A DNA stretch of 64,000 nt from an uncultured Pelagimonas sp. GTDB taxonomy: Bacteria; Pseudomonadota; Alphaproteobacteria; Rhodobacterales; Rhodobacteraceae. A program made the translations under genes and the position numbers. Under the pieces are notes generated by a model. That model searched no databases, had not been told where the DNA came from, and saw only the letters and a list, made by a program, of their open reading frames with translations. This document shows positions 29,630-38,520 of this stretch, piece by piece. Position 1 is the first letter of the stretch, and each line of letters starts with the position of its first letter. The stretch is from NCBI GenBank assembly GCA_947497905.1, contig CANMIH010000001.1, forward strand, positions 868,001-932,000, in the 5' to 3' direction.

Positions 29630-30364
29630 ATGCGATTTGAGGGTAAGACTGTTTTGGTCACAGGGGCGGCGGGCGGCATTGGTGCGGCCATCGTTGCCGG
29701 ATTTCGGGCAGAGGGCGCGCGGGTGGCCGTCGCCGATCGTGACACAGGGGGAGTCACAGCCGAGGCGCATCTCGATGGGGATTTGCTTGAGGCGACTTAC
29801 GCCGACACGCTGGCTGAACAAGCGCATAAGGCGCTGGGAGGGTTGGATATTGTGGTCAATAATGCGGGTGTCATCACGCGCGGCCCGGTCACCGATACCT
29901 CTGATGCCGATTGGGATTTGTCTTTGGGAGTGAATGTCCGGGCGCCGTTTCGGATCTGCCGTGCGGCCATTCCTATCCTTGCCGAACGGGGTGGCGGTGT
30001 CATCGTCAACACCGCATCTTGCTGGGGCGGCAAAGCGCCGGGGCCCAATCATGCGCTTTATTGCATGACTAAGGCGGCGATTGCCTCCTTGACCCAATGT
30101 ATGGCGATGGACCATGCGCATCAGGGCATTCGGGTCAACGCGGTTTGCCCCAATGAAGTCAACACGCCGATGTTGCGCAGTGGGTTTGAAAAGCGCGGGT
30201 TTGACCCGGATTCTGCTGTGGCCGAGCTTGGGAAATCTGTTCCACTCGGCCGCATCGCAGAACCGGAGGATATCGCCGATGTTGTGTTGTTTCTGGCCTC
30301 AGACGCGGCACGCTATATGTGCGGCGCATTGGTTGAGGTGAATGGTGGGAAACCGGTGGCATGA
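29630..30364 (+). CDS. Short-chain dehydrogenase/reductase (SDR), first of a pair
   Basis: This 244-residue classical SDR has the NAD(P) motif [11 protein letters not shown] near residue 12, the NNAG motif in [11 protein letters not shown], and the catalytic LYCMTKAAI (Tyr-x3-Lys). GGAGG lies just upstream of the ATG. The start of the next SDR overlaps its stop (ATGA), so the two are translationally coupled. It probably oxidises a hydroxyl on an intermediate of the surrounding catabolic block; substrate unknown. Confidence 0.88.
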   Translation: MRFEGKTVLVTGAAGGIGAAIVAGFRAEGARVAVADRDTGGVTAEAHLDGDLLEATYADTLAEQAHKALGGLDIVVNNAGVITRGPVTDTSDADWDLSLGVNVRAPFRICRAAIPILAERGGGVIVNTASCWGGKAPGPNHALYCMTKAAIASLTQCMAMDHAHQGIRVNAVCPNEVNTPMLRSGFEKRGFDPDSAVAELGKSVPLGRIAEPEDIADVVLFLASDAARYMCGALVEVNGGKPVA

Positions 30365-31095
30365 TGCGGTTTGAGGGAAAAGTGGCGCTTGTCACCGGTG
30401 GTCGCAGCGGCATCGGCCGCGCCATTGCCCAGCGCCTGAGCCAGGAAGGGGCGCGGGTTGTGACGGTTCAGCGCGGTGCGGATGATCAGTTCGAAAGTGT
30501 CTGCGCGGATTTCAGAAACGCCGATAGCGTTACAGCCTGCATCGATACGGTTGTCGAGCGGGAAGGGCGGTTGGACATTCTCATCAACAACGCAGGCATG
30601 ATGCAAGAAGCCTCTGTTGAAGAGATGGATCTGGAGGATTGGAACCGCAATCTGATGGTCAATCTCACCGCGCCGTTTCTCACGATCAAAGCGGCCTTGC
30701 CGCATTTGCGCGCCAGCCGGGGCAGCATCGTCAATACCGGGTCCATTGAGGGATTGGGCTCCAATCCGGGGCATGCCAGCTATTGCGCCTCAAAGGCGGG
30801 GCTGCATGGTCTGACCCGTGCGGTTGCGGTTGACCATGGGCATGAGGGTATTCGGTGCAACGCGGTGGCGCCGGGATGGATTGATACGGATCTCAACCTC
30901 GAATTTATCGAGAGCATGCCAGACCCAGCCGCGTTCAGGCGTGACATTGGCCGCATTCATCCGGTTGCGCGCACCGGGCGGGCCGAAGAAGTAGCGGCGT
31001 TGGTGGCCTTTCTCGCCTCAGAGGAGGCGAGTTTTATTACGGGGCAGATCTATACTGTGGATGGCGGGCGTATGGCGAAGCTGAGTTTGCCCTAA
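30361..31095 (+). CDS. Short-chain dehydrogenase/reductase (SDR), second of a pair
   Basis: Also 244 residues, with [21 protein letters not shown], and the catalytic [12 protein letters not shown]. It overlaps the previous SDR by 4 nt. The pair is similar in length and layout and may have arisen by duplication. The C-terminal [12 protein letters not shown] is a standard SDR ending. A second ATG at 30364 is an equally possible start. It is convergent with the FAD-oxidase operon, only 14 nt from that gene's stop, without a visible terminator between. Confidence 0.88.
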   Translation: MMRFEGKVALVTGGRSGIGRAIAQRLSQEGARVVTVQRGADDQFESVCADFRNADSVTACIDTVVEREGRLDILINNAGMMQEASVEEMDLEDWNRNLMVNLTAPFLTIKAALPHLRASRGSIVNTGSIEGLGSNPGHASYCASKAGLHGLTRAVAVDHGHEGIRCNAVAPGWIDTDLNLEFIESMPDPAAFRRDIGRIHPVARTGRAEEVAALVAFLASEEASFITGQIYTVDGGRMAKLSLP

Positions 31096-31109
31096 TGCGC
31101 TGCGCGCGA

Positions 31110-32450
31110 TCACTCGTCGCGCGCACGCCATTCCTTCCAACGCAACACCGCATTTGCCCCCCATTCGCGAAACGGCTGGGGGGGCAGTTTCTTGGGCTGT
31201 GCCTCTGCTTCGAAATGGCGCGTCACCTCGCTTGACACACCTAGGGCAAGTTCGGCGGCACCGATACCGGTCAGCGTGCCTCGAGCCGTGCCCAAACCAT
31301 TTTGAACACAGCCGGAATAGAGGCCCTGTTCTATTTCGCGCATCATGGAAACACTGTTCATGCTTAGGCAGAGATGACCAGCCCATTGGTACTCCATGTG
31401 AAGGCCTGCCAACTGAGGGAAGCGTTGGTCAAATTTGCGCTGCATCACTGCGGCGGCGCGGCGCAGATCACCCGCTTTGGTCCGCATGCCGGGCCGTAGG
31501 GTGGCGCAGGTGCGCGTGATAATGCGGTTACCGCCCTGTCCACTGTCGATGCGCCGCATGGTAGTGCCCATTGGATCAGAGGGTGTTACCCCCCAACGTG
31601 AGTGCCCGCCAAGCTTGCCCAGCGCATCGCTGTCCAGCTCGGGTGTCATGACCGCAAATAGAAACAGCTGCATCAGGCGTGCGGTGGCAACGCCAAAGCT
31701 TTCTAGGTGACCATTGACCGTCAGGATCACCGCTCCGGTCGCGACACGTCCCTGTTTGGTTAGCACCTCCCACGAGGTGCCTGATTTCTGAAATCCGGTC
31801 ACGGGGCTTTGTTCAAAGATCGACACACCATCCCGGATCAAGCCTTCCGCAAGACCCCGAATATACCCGGCCGGTTGCAACATCACAGTGCCGGGGGTGT
31901 ACAGTCCCGAGGTGTAGTGACGCGAGCCTGTCAGCTCATACATCTGTTGCGGATCAAGCGCTTCGCTTGTTTCTCCAAGGCTTGCCAGGTGTTTGGCATA
32001 GCTGTCGTTATGCGCTTTGGCGGTTGCACTGACGGCGCCATTGACCTTGCCCATGGGCACAAAATAGTTGCCGTCGATGCCGTAATCTTCCACCGCGAGG
32101 TGGGCGAAGTCTATCGCCTGTCGGTTCAGCGCAATGGTCGCTCTGTCATCGCCTGCACCGGCGTAATCGTCCGAGGCAAGATCATGGGGTAGATCGATCA
32201 TAAACCCCGAATTGCGACCCGCGCCTCCTTCGGCGATCTGACCTGCCTCAAGAACAACAACCTTCGCAGTGGGGTGCAACTGTTTAAGACGGCGCGCCGC
32301 CGATAGGCCCGCGAACCCGCCGCCGATCACCACAAAATCTGCAGTGAGATCGCTGTCCAGTATCGGGCGCGACGGGGCAGCCCCCAGAATGGCATTCCAG
32401 GCTGCCGGCCCCCGTTGGACCGGCAGGGATTTGGCACGGTAGGCCGTCAC
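31110..32450 (-). CDS. FAD-dependent amino acid/amine oxidoreductase (DAO family)
   Basis: This 446-residue protein has the dinucleotide fold VVIGGGFAGLSAARRL (glycines 43-48) and the DAO-family GGAGRNSGFM near residue 75. Relatives include gamma-glutamylputrescine oxidase and D-hydroxyproline or sarcosine-type oxidases, which oxidise secondary amines. Its start overlaps the aldehyde dehydrogenase stop by 4 nt, so the two are coupled and probably act in sequence. It is the last gene of a GntR-DapA-ALDH-FAD operon. The exact substrate is not readable from sequence. Confidence 0.85.
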   Translation of the reverse strand: MTAYRAKSLPVQRGPAAWNAILGAAPSRPILDSDLTADFVVIGGGFAGLSAARRLKQLHPTAKVVVLEAGQIAEGGAGRNSGFMIDLPHDLASDDYAGAGDDRATIALNRQAIDFAHLAVEDYGIDGNYFVPMGKVNGAVSATAKAHNDSYAKHLASLGETSEALDPQQMYELTGSRHYTSGLYTPGTVMLQPAGYIRGLAEGLIRDGVSIFEQSPVTGFQKSGTSWEVLTKQGRVATGAVILTVNGHLESFGVATARLMQLFLFAVMTPELDSDALGKLGGHSRWGVTPSDPMGTTMRRIDSGQGGNRIITRTCATLRPGMRTKAGDLRRAAAVMQRKFDQRFPQLAGLHMEYQWAGHLCLSMNSVSMMREIEQGLYSGCVQNGLGTARGTLTGIGAAELALGVSSEVTRHFEAEAQPKKLPPQPFREWGANAVLRWKEWRARDE

Positions 32451-33943
32451 GCGACGGCCTCATCATCGTCATCCGCCAGATCAATCCAGATGGTTTTCAG
32501 CTGGGTGTACTGGTCATGGGCGTGAACCGAGTTGTCGCGCCCGCCAAACCCCGACTGTTTGAACCCACCAAACGGTGTGGTGATATCACCTTCACCAAAG
32601 CTGTTGACCGTGACTGTGCCCGCTCGCAATGCGCGGGCGCCGCGAATGGCACGTTTGGTGTTGGCGGTGAAGATCGAGGCGCATAGCCCGTAGTCTGTGT
32701 CATTGGCGATGCTGATCGCTTCATCATAGCCCGAAACTTCGATCACGGACAGGACGGGGCCAAAGATCTCTTCGCGGGCAAGGGGGTGACCGTTGCCGGG
32801 CACTTCAACCACGGTGGCCTCGACAAATCCGTTTTCGGCTTTGCCGCCCAGAACTACGGTTTCAGCCTGATCAAGATAGCCACAGACCTTTGAGAAATGC
32901 GCATCCGACACCAGCGCCCCCATGCGGGTCTCGGGGTCAAGCGGATCGCCGATGTTCCACGCGCGTGCATGGTGGGCAATGCGGTCCAGCAGCTCGGATT
33001 TGACATCCTTGTGTACGATCAGGCGGGATGAGGCAGAACAGTTTTCGCCCATGTTCCAGAAGGCCCCGTTGACGATGTGCTGGGCCACACGGTCCAGATT
33101 TTCGGCGTCGTCCATAACAATGGCCGGGTTTTTGCCCCCCATCTCAAGCACAACCTCTTTGGCATTGCTTTCCGCCGAATAGGTGAGAAAGCGTTTACCG
33201 GTCACGGTTGAGCCGGTGAAGGACACCATGTCGATATCCATATGCCGCCCAATGGGTTCGCCCACCTCGGCGCCGCCACCGGGGACAATGTTCAACACGC
33301 CTTTTGGCAACCCGGCCTCTGCGGCAATCTCGGCCACACGCAATGCGGTGAGTGTGGTTTCCGCAGCGGGTTTCACAACCACGGAACACCCCGCCGCCAG
33401 CGCCGGGCCAATTTTCCAGGCCAGCATCAACAGGGGGAAATTCCACGGCAGCACGAGGCCAACAACGCCAATGGGTTCGCGCACCACCATGGCAATGTGA
33501 TCATCAGAGGCCGGGGATACCTGATCATAGATCTTGTCGATGGCCTCGGCGTGCCATTTCAGACAGTGAATGGTTTCCGGCACATCGACGGTTTCACAGT
33601 CAAAGATGGTTTTACCGCTGTCCAGACTTTCCATTACTGCCAGTTCGCGGGCGTTGCGAGTCAGAAGCTTGCAAAACCGGATCAGGATATCTTTGCGCTC
33701 AGACGGATGCATCTTCGACCAGCGGCCGTCTTCAAAGGCCTCGCGGGCTTTTTCTACTGCGAAATCAACATCCTCTTTCCCACAGGCGGCAATCTCGGCC
33801 AGAGCCTCACCGGTTGCGGGATTGACCGAAGTAAAAGTCTTGCCCGAGGCTGCAGGGCGATAGCCTCCATCGATGAAGGCATTGGTTGGCAACGTCAGAC
33901 CGGCGGCAATGGCGCGGTATTCTTCTTGTGTCAGCAGATCCAT
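32447..33943 (-). CDS. Aldehyde dehydrogenase (PuuC-like)
   Basis: This 498-residue NAD(P)-dependent ALDH has catalytic Cys302 (MGENCSASSRL), general base Glu267 (VLEMGGKNPAIV), Asn168 (PWNFPLL) and the cofactor GSTVTGK. The N-terminus resembles gamma-glutamyl-aminobutyraldehyde dehydrogenases. In context it could oxidise an amino-acid semialdehyde made by the DapA-like lyase and FAD oxidase, or act as the aspartate-semialdehyde step of ectoine breakdown. It is coupled to the FAD oxidase (4-nt overlap) and starts 5 nt after the DapA-like stop. Confidence 0.88.
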   Translation of the reverse strand: MDLLTQEEYRAIAAGLTLPTNAFIDGGYRPAASGKTFTSVNPATGEALAEIAACGKEDVDFAVEKAREAFEDGRWSKMHPSERKDILIRFCKLLTRNARELAVMESLDSGKTIFDCETVDVPETIHCLKWHAEAIDKIYDQVSPASDDHIAMVVREPIGVVGLVLPWNFPLLMLAWKIGPALAAGCSVVVKPAAETTLTALRVAEIAAEAGLPKGVLNIVPGGGAEVGEPIGRHMDIDMVSFTGSTVTGKRFLTYSAESNAKEVVLEMGGKNPAIVMDDAENLDRVAQHIVNGAFWNMGENCSASSRLIVHKDVKSELLDRIAHHARAWNIGDPLDPETRMGALVSDAHFSKVCGYLDQAETVVLGGKAENGFVEATVVEVPGNGHPLAREEIFGPVLSVIEVSGYDEAISIANDTDYGLCASIFTANTKRAIRGARALRAGTVTVNSFGEGDITTPFGGFKQSGFGGRDNSVHAHDQYTQLKTIWIDLADDDDEAVA

Positions 33944-33948
33944 GTCTC

Positions 33949-34866
33949 TTACCCCTCGGCCTGAATATCGGCGATGGTGCGTTTGAGCACGCGGATCACC
34001 TGTTCCAACGCGCGTTTGTCATCTTTGTTCAGCCCTTTGAGCGGTGGGCGCATGGGGCCGGTGCCAATGCCGTTCAGAGTGACCCCATGTTTGATGCATT
34101 GAATGAACTTACCGCCCTGTTCCAGCACGCGCATCAGGGGCATCATCGCGCTCATGATGCGGCGGCCCTTGTCGAAATTGCCCTCAACGGCACAGGCCTG
34201 ATACAGGGCGACGTGTTCTTCCGGCAGGAAGTTCGAGCCGCCACAGACCCAGCTGCGCGCGCCCCAGGCGAAGAACTCAAGCGCCTGATCATCCATGCCA
34301 CAGGACATCTGGATATGCGGGTAATCCCGCGCCAGAAGATGCACGCGATTGATATCGCCCGAGCTTTCCTTGATGGCACAGATGTTGCGGCTGCGGCCCA
34401 CACGATCGAGAAACTCTTCGCCCATGTGTACGCCCATCCGGCCGGGATAGTTGTATAGCATCACCGGCAGATTGGCCGCCTTGTCGATGGCCAGCGCATT
34501 CAGCGCATTCTCGCGCTCGGTCGGCACGGAATAGGGCGGGGTGGCCAGCAAAATAGCATCTGCGCCCATGTCGCGCGCCCCGGTGGCAAGGGCAATCGAG
34601 TCCGGTGTCATCATCGCGCCTGTGCCGACAATCATCGGCAGGCGACCTTTGCTGCGCTCCCGGGTGAATCGTGCAATCTCAAGGCGTTCTTCGACGCTTT
34701 GCGCATAGTTTTCGCCGGTGGACCCGCCCGAGATCAACCCGTGCACGCCTTTGTCGATCAGATTGTCGATCACATCGGCCAGGGCATCCCAATTGACGCA
34801 GTGATCATCGGTGAAGGGGGTCACGACCGGCGTGTAAATCCCTTCGAATGTGAAGATGGGGGTCAT
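33949..34866 (-). CDS. DapA-family (dihydrodipicolinate synthase-like) lyase
   Basis: This 305-residue (beta/alpha)8 Schiff-base enzyme has the catalytic Lys in NICAIKESSGD, the family Tyr in LYNYPGRMG, and the GGSTGENYAQSVEER substrate loop where the TTGE motif normally lies. A true lysine-pathway DapA would normally sit elsewhere, and this one is embedded in a catabolic operon. A sugar-acid or proline-derivative lyase is therefore more likely, such as 1-pyrroline-4-hydroxy-2-carboxylate deaminase. It lies between the GntR regulator (7 nt) and ALDH (5 nt), clearly in one operon. Confidence 0.85.
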   Translation of the reverse strand: MTPIFTFEGIYTPVVTPFTDDHCVNWDALADVIDNLIDKGVHGLISGGSTGENYAQSVEERLEIARFTRERSKGRLPMIVGTGAMMTPDSIALATGARDMGADAILLATPPYSVPTERENALNALAIDKAANLPVMLYNYPGRMGVHMGEEFLDRVGRSRNICAIKESSGDINRVHLLARDYPHIQMSCGMDDQALEFFAWGARSWVCGGSNFLPEEHVALYQACAVEGNFDKGRRIMSAMMPLMRVLEQGGKFIQCIKHGVTLNGIGTGPMRPPLKGLNKDDKRALEQVIRVLKRTIADIQAEG

Positions 34867-34873
34867 GTGGTCC

Positions 34874-35584
34874 TCATGCTGGGGTTTTGCGGGTCACGGA
34901 GCCCAGAGGCACGTCAAGCCCGGTGGGCATGACGAACAGTTCGATCTGGTCGCGTGACAGGTTCCAATGGTCGATGGCCAATTGAGCGGCAGCGGTCTCA
35001 TCGCGCGCCTCAATGGCGGCAATGATCGCGTCGTGTTGGGCGCTGGCCTCGTTCAGGTTTTCGGCCATGGCGTTGTCTTGTGGGCGGTAAAAGGTCATGC
35101 CGATCCGGGCATGGTCGATCAAAAGCCGGTTGAACGACGGGAGGAGATAGATGTTGTCCGACATCTCTCCGGTGATTTCATGAAACAGATTGTTTGCCAT
35201 GGCCCGATCGGCCCCTGACCCCGTGCGCAATGCGGATTTGAAATCCTGTTGGGCGTCTTTCAGCGCCGCTATCTGACCGGGTTTGGCATTCATGGCGGCC
35301 AGTCGCAGGATCGCGCCATACATCATAGGGGCAGCCAGAAAGAAGTCGCGCAGTGTGGTGTGCGACATCTCAGAGACCCGGGCACCGCGATTTTCGCGTA
35401 GGTCAACATATCCTTCACCAGCCAATTGCCGCAGAACTTCGCGCAACGGGGTGCGGGAGAGTGAAAACTCCTCGGAGAGGGTGGCCTCATCCAGATCGGC
35501 CCCCGGCTGCAGATCAAGCGTCATGATCGCCGTTTTTAGGTGATCGTAGAGAACTGATTTTTTGCGCTTGGCCGCGTCTTTCAT
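34874..35584 (-). CDS. GntR-family regulator (FCD type), operon leader
   Basis: This 236-residue protein has an N-terminal winged helix (LSEEFSLSRTPLREVLRQLA, about residues 35-55) and a C-terminal all-helical FCD ligand domain with metal-binding-type His residues (NNLFHEITG, HDAIIAAI). It heads the DapA-ALDH-FAD operon and presumably represses it until a substrate-derived acid binds. The sequence TTGTGTACA lies about 70 nt upstream of its start, in the region shared with the divergent DJ-1/AraC gene. A related site precedes doeA 4 kb away. Confidence 0.88.
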   Translation of the reverse strand: MKDAAKRKKSVLYDHLKTAIMTLDLQPGADLDEATLSEEFSLSRTPLREVLRQLAGEGYVDLRENRGARVSEMSHTTLRDFFLAAPMMYGAILRLAAMNAKPGQIAALKDAQQDFKSALRTGSGADRAMANNLFHEITGEMSDNIYLLPSFNRLLIDHARIGMTFYRPQDNAMAENLNEASAQHDAIIAAIEARDETAAAQLAIDHWNLSRDQIELFVMPTGLDVPLGSVTRKTPA

Positions 35585-35652
35585 GGGCTCACCTTGATAG
35601 TTGGTCTGAGAAAAGACTCAGATGTGCAATCTGTGTAAACTGAAAATACAAG

Positions 35653-35661
35653 TTGTGTACA
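35653..35661. promoter_or_regulatory. GntR-type operator candidate in the divergent gntR / DJ-1-AraC promoter
   Basis: TTGTGTACA, extending to AAGTTGTGTACATT, is a near-palindrome of the form that GntR/FCD regulators commonly bind. The same 9-mer occurs at 39720-39728 in the doeA promoter. Confidence 0.5.
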
Positions 35662-35716
35662 TTAAAAAGTTTGCGATAGTACCCCAGACGACTGCCAAAC
35701 ACGAAAGGAGGCCAGG

Positions 35717-36667
35717 ATGACCCGCACCCAGCATATGGTTTTTGTGTTGATCGAAGAGTTTTCGCATCTGGCCTTTTCCTGTGCGGTTGAACCATTGCGC
35801 ATCGCCAATCTTGTCAGCGGTCAGGAGCTTTATAGTTGGTCCTTTGCGTCTGAGGATGGAGCGCAGGCGGTGTGCTCCAATGGATCGGTCACCTTGGTCC
35901 ACCATGATTTGAGTGATATTCCTAAATGTGATCAGATGTTTGTCCTGTCCGGCATTCATATGAAAAATCATGTGACAAAGCCGGTTCTGGCCTTGCTGCG
36001 TCGGGGGCGAGCGCAGGGGATCAAGATAGGGGCGCTGTGCTCAGGCGCATGGATACTGGCCGAGGCCAGGATGTTGGATGGATCGCAGGCAGCCATACAC
36101 TGGGAGTATCACGACAGCTTTTCTGAGCGCTTTCCTGAGGTCAATCTGGTGCGCAATGTCTTTGTTGCAGATGAAAAACATATGACCGCGTCGGGAGGAA
36201 CAGCCACCGCAGATCTGATGTTGCATCTGATTGAGGCAGCGCATGGCTATGACCTTTCGGTCGCTGTGTCCGATCAGATGGTGTACAACGCCGTACGCCA
36301 TGCCACGGCAGAGCAACGCGTGTCGCTGCAATCCCGCAACGGCATGCGCAATCCGCATATGGCCAAGGCCATTCAGATGATGAATGACAATCTCGAAACC
36401 CCCATTTCACCGGCTGTGATCGCGGCAGATATCGGAATTTCTCCGCGCCAGCTTGAACGGCTTTTTGGCAAGTATTTGAACACCACGCCGAAGAAATTCT
36501 ATATGGAAATGCGGCTTGAGCGGGCCCGTAACCTGTTGGTGCAAACGGAATCCTCGGTCACCGAAATTGCACTGGCCTGTGGTTTTGAAAACCCGGGTCA
36601 CTTTTCGCGGGTTTACCGCACAAGCTTTGGGGTAACACCTCACCTGCAGCGGACTCGTTTGGGTTAG
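35717..36667 (+). CDS. GlxA-like regulator: DJ-1/PfpI domain plus AraC HTH
   Basis: This 316-residue protein has an N-terminal DJ-1/PfpI-like ligand domain (residues 1-190, with the IGALCSGAWILAEARMLDG elbow) and a C-terminal AraC double helix-turn-helix (about 215-316, with SPAVIAADIGISPRQLERLF and FENPGHFSRVYRTSFG). GlxA-type regulators such as GbdR and CdhR control glycine betaine and carnitine breakdown, which fits the MttB-rich neighbourhood. AAAGGAGG lies upstream of the ATG. Its stop overlaps that of the convergent GntR gene (TTAG), with no room for a terminator. Confidence 0.88.
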   Translation: MTRTQHMVFVLIEEFSHLAFSCAVEPLRIANLVSGQELYSWSFASEDGAQAVCSNGSVTLVHHDLSDIPKCDQMFVLSGIHMKNHVTKPVLALLRRGRAQGIKIGALCSGAWILAEARMLDGSQAAIHWEYHDSFSERFPEVNLVRNVFVADEKHMTASGGTATADLMLHLIEAAHGYDLSVAVSDQMVYNAVRHATAEQRVSLQSRNGMRNPHMAKAIQMMNDNLETPISPAVIAADIGISPRQLERLFGKYLNTTPKKFYMEMRLERARNLLVQTESSVTEIALACGFENPGHFSRVYRTSFGVTPHLQRTRLG

Positions 36668-37347
36668 GACGTGCCCTGTTGCATACGGGTGAAACTCATC
36701 GAGATATGGGCGCGCTGAATATGGGCGGCGGCCTGCATGTCACCAATTTCCAGCGCCACAAGGATGTCTTCGACCTCGCGATTGAAAATCTCATACTCGC
36801 GTTGGGCATCGAGCACGGAATCGAACAGGGATGTGAGCCAGATGCGTGTGGTCTGAAAGTAAAGCCGCTCGGAAATCTCACGCAGGGGCGCATTGTCTGT
36901 CAGGGCGAGAAGCGCCAGGAAGAAATCCATGATCAGCCGTGCAAAGGCGCGCGGATCTGGAGTGTCGATCAGGGCTTTGGCCCGGTTTGAAATCTGGCGA
37001 AACCCGTCTAGTTGATCCGGCGTAGGCCGCATAGGGGCCAGACGGCCGGACAGTTCGGCAAGCTCCATGCGCAGCCTGTAAACTTGCTCCAGCTCGTCGA
37101 TAGTAGCGTCGGTTACAAAGGTGCCCACGCCCTGAACAGAATGCAAAAGCCCCTCGGCCTCAAGCCGCGCAAGAACCCGCCGCATGGGCGTGCGTGACAC
37201 ACCAAACTCTTCAGCCAAAACGGTCTCTGACAGCCGTGTGCCCGGCGCGTAATCCAGCAGGCAGATCCGGTCACGCAATTCCTGATGCAAGGCATCAAAC
37301 CGGTCGCGGGCTGGGCCTGAGTTGGTATTGGGATCCGGGCTTGGCAC
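36664..37347 (-). CDS. GntR-family regulator (FCD type) of the deacetylase/doeA operon
   Basis: This 227-residue FCD regulator has a winged helix (LAEEFGVSRTPMRRVLARLE, about residues 45-65) and a helical ligand domain. It lies 12 nt downstream of the ArgE-like gene on the same strand, so it is probably the last gene of the doeA-deacetylase-gntR operon and regulates it. Known ectoine operons use EnuR, a MocR-type GntR protein with an aminotransferase domain; this protein lacks that domain, so the control system differs. Confidence 0.85.
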   Translation of the reverse strand: MPSPDPNTNSGPARDRFDALHQELRDRICLLDYAPGTRLSETVLAEEFGVSRTPMRRVLARLEAEGLLHSVQGVGTFVTDATIDELEQVYRLRMELAELSGRLAPMRPTPDQLDGFRQISNRAKALIDTPDPRAFARLIMDFFLALLALTDNAPLREISERLYFQTTRIWLTSLFDSVLDAQREYEIFNREVEDILVALEIGDMQAAAHIQRAHISMSFTRMQQGTS

Positions 37348-37359
37348 GTGGGATGTCCT

Positions 37360-38517
37360 TTAGATGAGCTTGCGCGACAGGTCGTGCAGCATCTTCAGGC
37401 AAAGCTCAACCTGATCAATGGCTATGAATTCGTCGGGCTTATGGGCCTGCGCAATCGAGCCGGGACCACAGACCACAACGCTCATGCCGAGGTCCTGAAA
37501 AATTCCGGCCTCGGTGCCAAAGGGCACAAGATCCGCGCCATTTGCCCCTGTCAACTCCATAACCAGATCGCGCGCCGCATTGTCCTCCATGGGGACAAGC
37601 CCATCCACCTCGCCAATGACCTCGGTGTGAATGCGGGCCTCGGGGTGGATTGCCCGCATCGCCGGCAGAAGATCCTCTTCGCAAAACCGCTGAAGCGTCT
37701 GTTTTGTATAATCCGCATCCGATTTCTGAACCGGCCGCATTTCCCAATCGACCTGAGCTTTGCCGGGGATCACATTGTGGGCGGTGCCGCCGATCAGACT
37801 GCCGGTGTTTATAGTGGTCCAGGGGGGCTCAAACCGGCTGTCTTTGGGCGCGCGTGCCATCAGGTCGGATTTGATCTCCAACAGTTTGCTCACGTAACGC
37901 ACCGCATATTCCACCGCATTCACCCCGTGATCCGGCGTGCTGCCATGGCCTTCTAGCCCGGTGAAATGCGTGGAATATTCGTAACAGCCCTTGTGCCCCT
38001 CAATGATCTGCATTGAGGTGGGTTCGCCGACAATGGCCACCGCCGGGGAGAGCCCCTTGGCCTTTAGACTTTTCGCCAGTGCCTGACCGCCGAAACACCC
38101 CACCTCTTCGTCATAGGTAAAGGCGAAATGCACGGGTCGTTTCAGATCAAGCGTCGCATAGTGCCGGGCCATCACCGTGGCGGCGGCGATAAAGCCTTTC
38201 ATATCGCAGGTTCCGCGTCCGACCCATGTATCTTCACGTTGGATCATCTCAAACGGATCGCTGCTCCAATCCTGATCGGCCACGGGAACCACATCGCTAT
38301 GACCGGACAGAATAATCCCGCCGTCCTGCATTGGGCCAAGGGTGGCAAAAAGGTTGGCTTTGGTGCCGGTCTCGTCGTGCCAGATCTCAACGCTGGCGCC
38401 GAGGTCCTCGAACCTCTGCGCCAGATGATGGATCATCGCCAGATTGCTGTCACTCGACACGGTTGGGAAGGCGATCAACTCGGCCAGCAGGGCGCGGGTC
38501 TCAGCGAGGAAATCCAC
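37360..38517 (-). CDS. ArgE-like M20 amidohydrolase (N-acyl diamino-acid deacetylase)
   Basis: This 385-residue M20 metallohydrolase has all expected zinc ligands: His73 (SGHSDVV), Asp105 (GRGTCDMKG), Glu137/138 (TYDEEVG), Glu165 (GEPT) and a C-terminal His in AQAHKPDEF. The overall sequence is acetylornithine-deacetylase-like. It begins 3 nt after the DoeA stop, so they are coupled. N-acetyl-diaminobutyrate, the DoeA product, is one methylene shorter than N-acetylornithine. A deacetylase for that compound is thus a natural inference, although known DoeB/EutE enzymes belong to the aspartoacylase family instead. Confidence 0.85.
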   Translation of the reverse strand: MDFLAETRALLAELIAFPTVSSDSNLAMIHHLAQRFEDLGASVEIWHDETGTKANLFATLGPMQDGGIILSGHSDVVPVADQDWSSDPFEMIQREDTWVGRGTCDMKGFIAAATVMARHYATLDLKRPVHFAFTYDEEVGCFGGQALAKSLKAKGLSPAVAIVGEPTSMQIIEGHKGCYEYSTHFTGLEGHGSTPDHGVNAVEYAVRYVSKLLEIKSDLMARAPKDSRFEPPWTTINTGSLIGGTAHNVIPGKAQVDWEMRPVQKSDADYTKQTLQRFCEEDLLPAMRAIHPEARIHTEVIGEVDGLVPMEDNAARDLVMELTGANGADLVPFGTEAGIFQDLGMSVVVCGPGSIAQAHKPDEFIAIDQVELCLKMLHDLSRKLI

Positions 38518-38520
38518 CGA

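Noticed and set aside
33949-34866. DapA-like protein as the housekeeping dihydrodipicolinate synthase
   Set aside because: It lies inside a GntR-controlled catabolic operon and no lysine gene is near.
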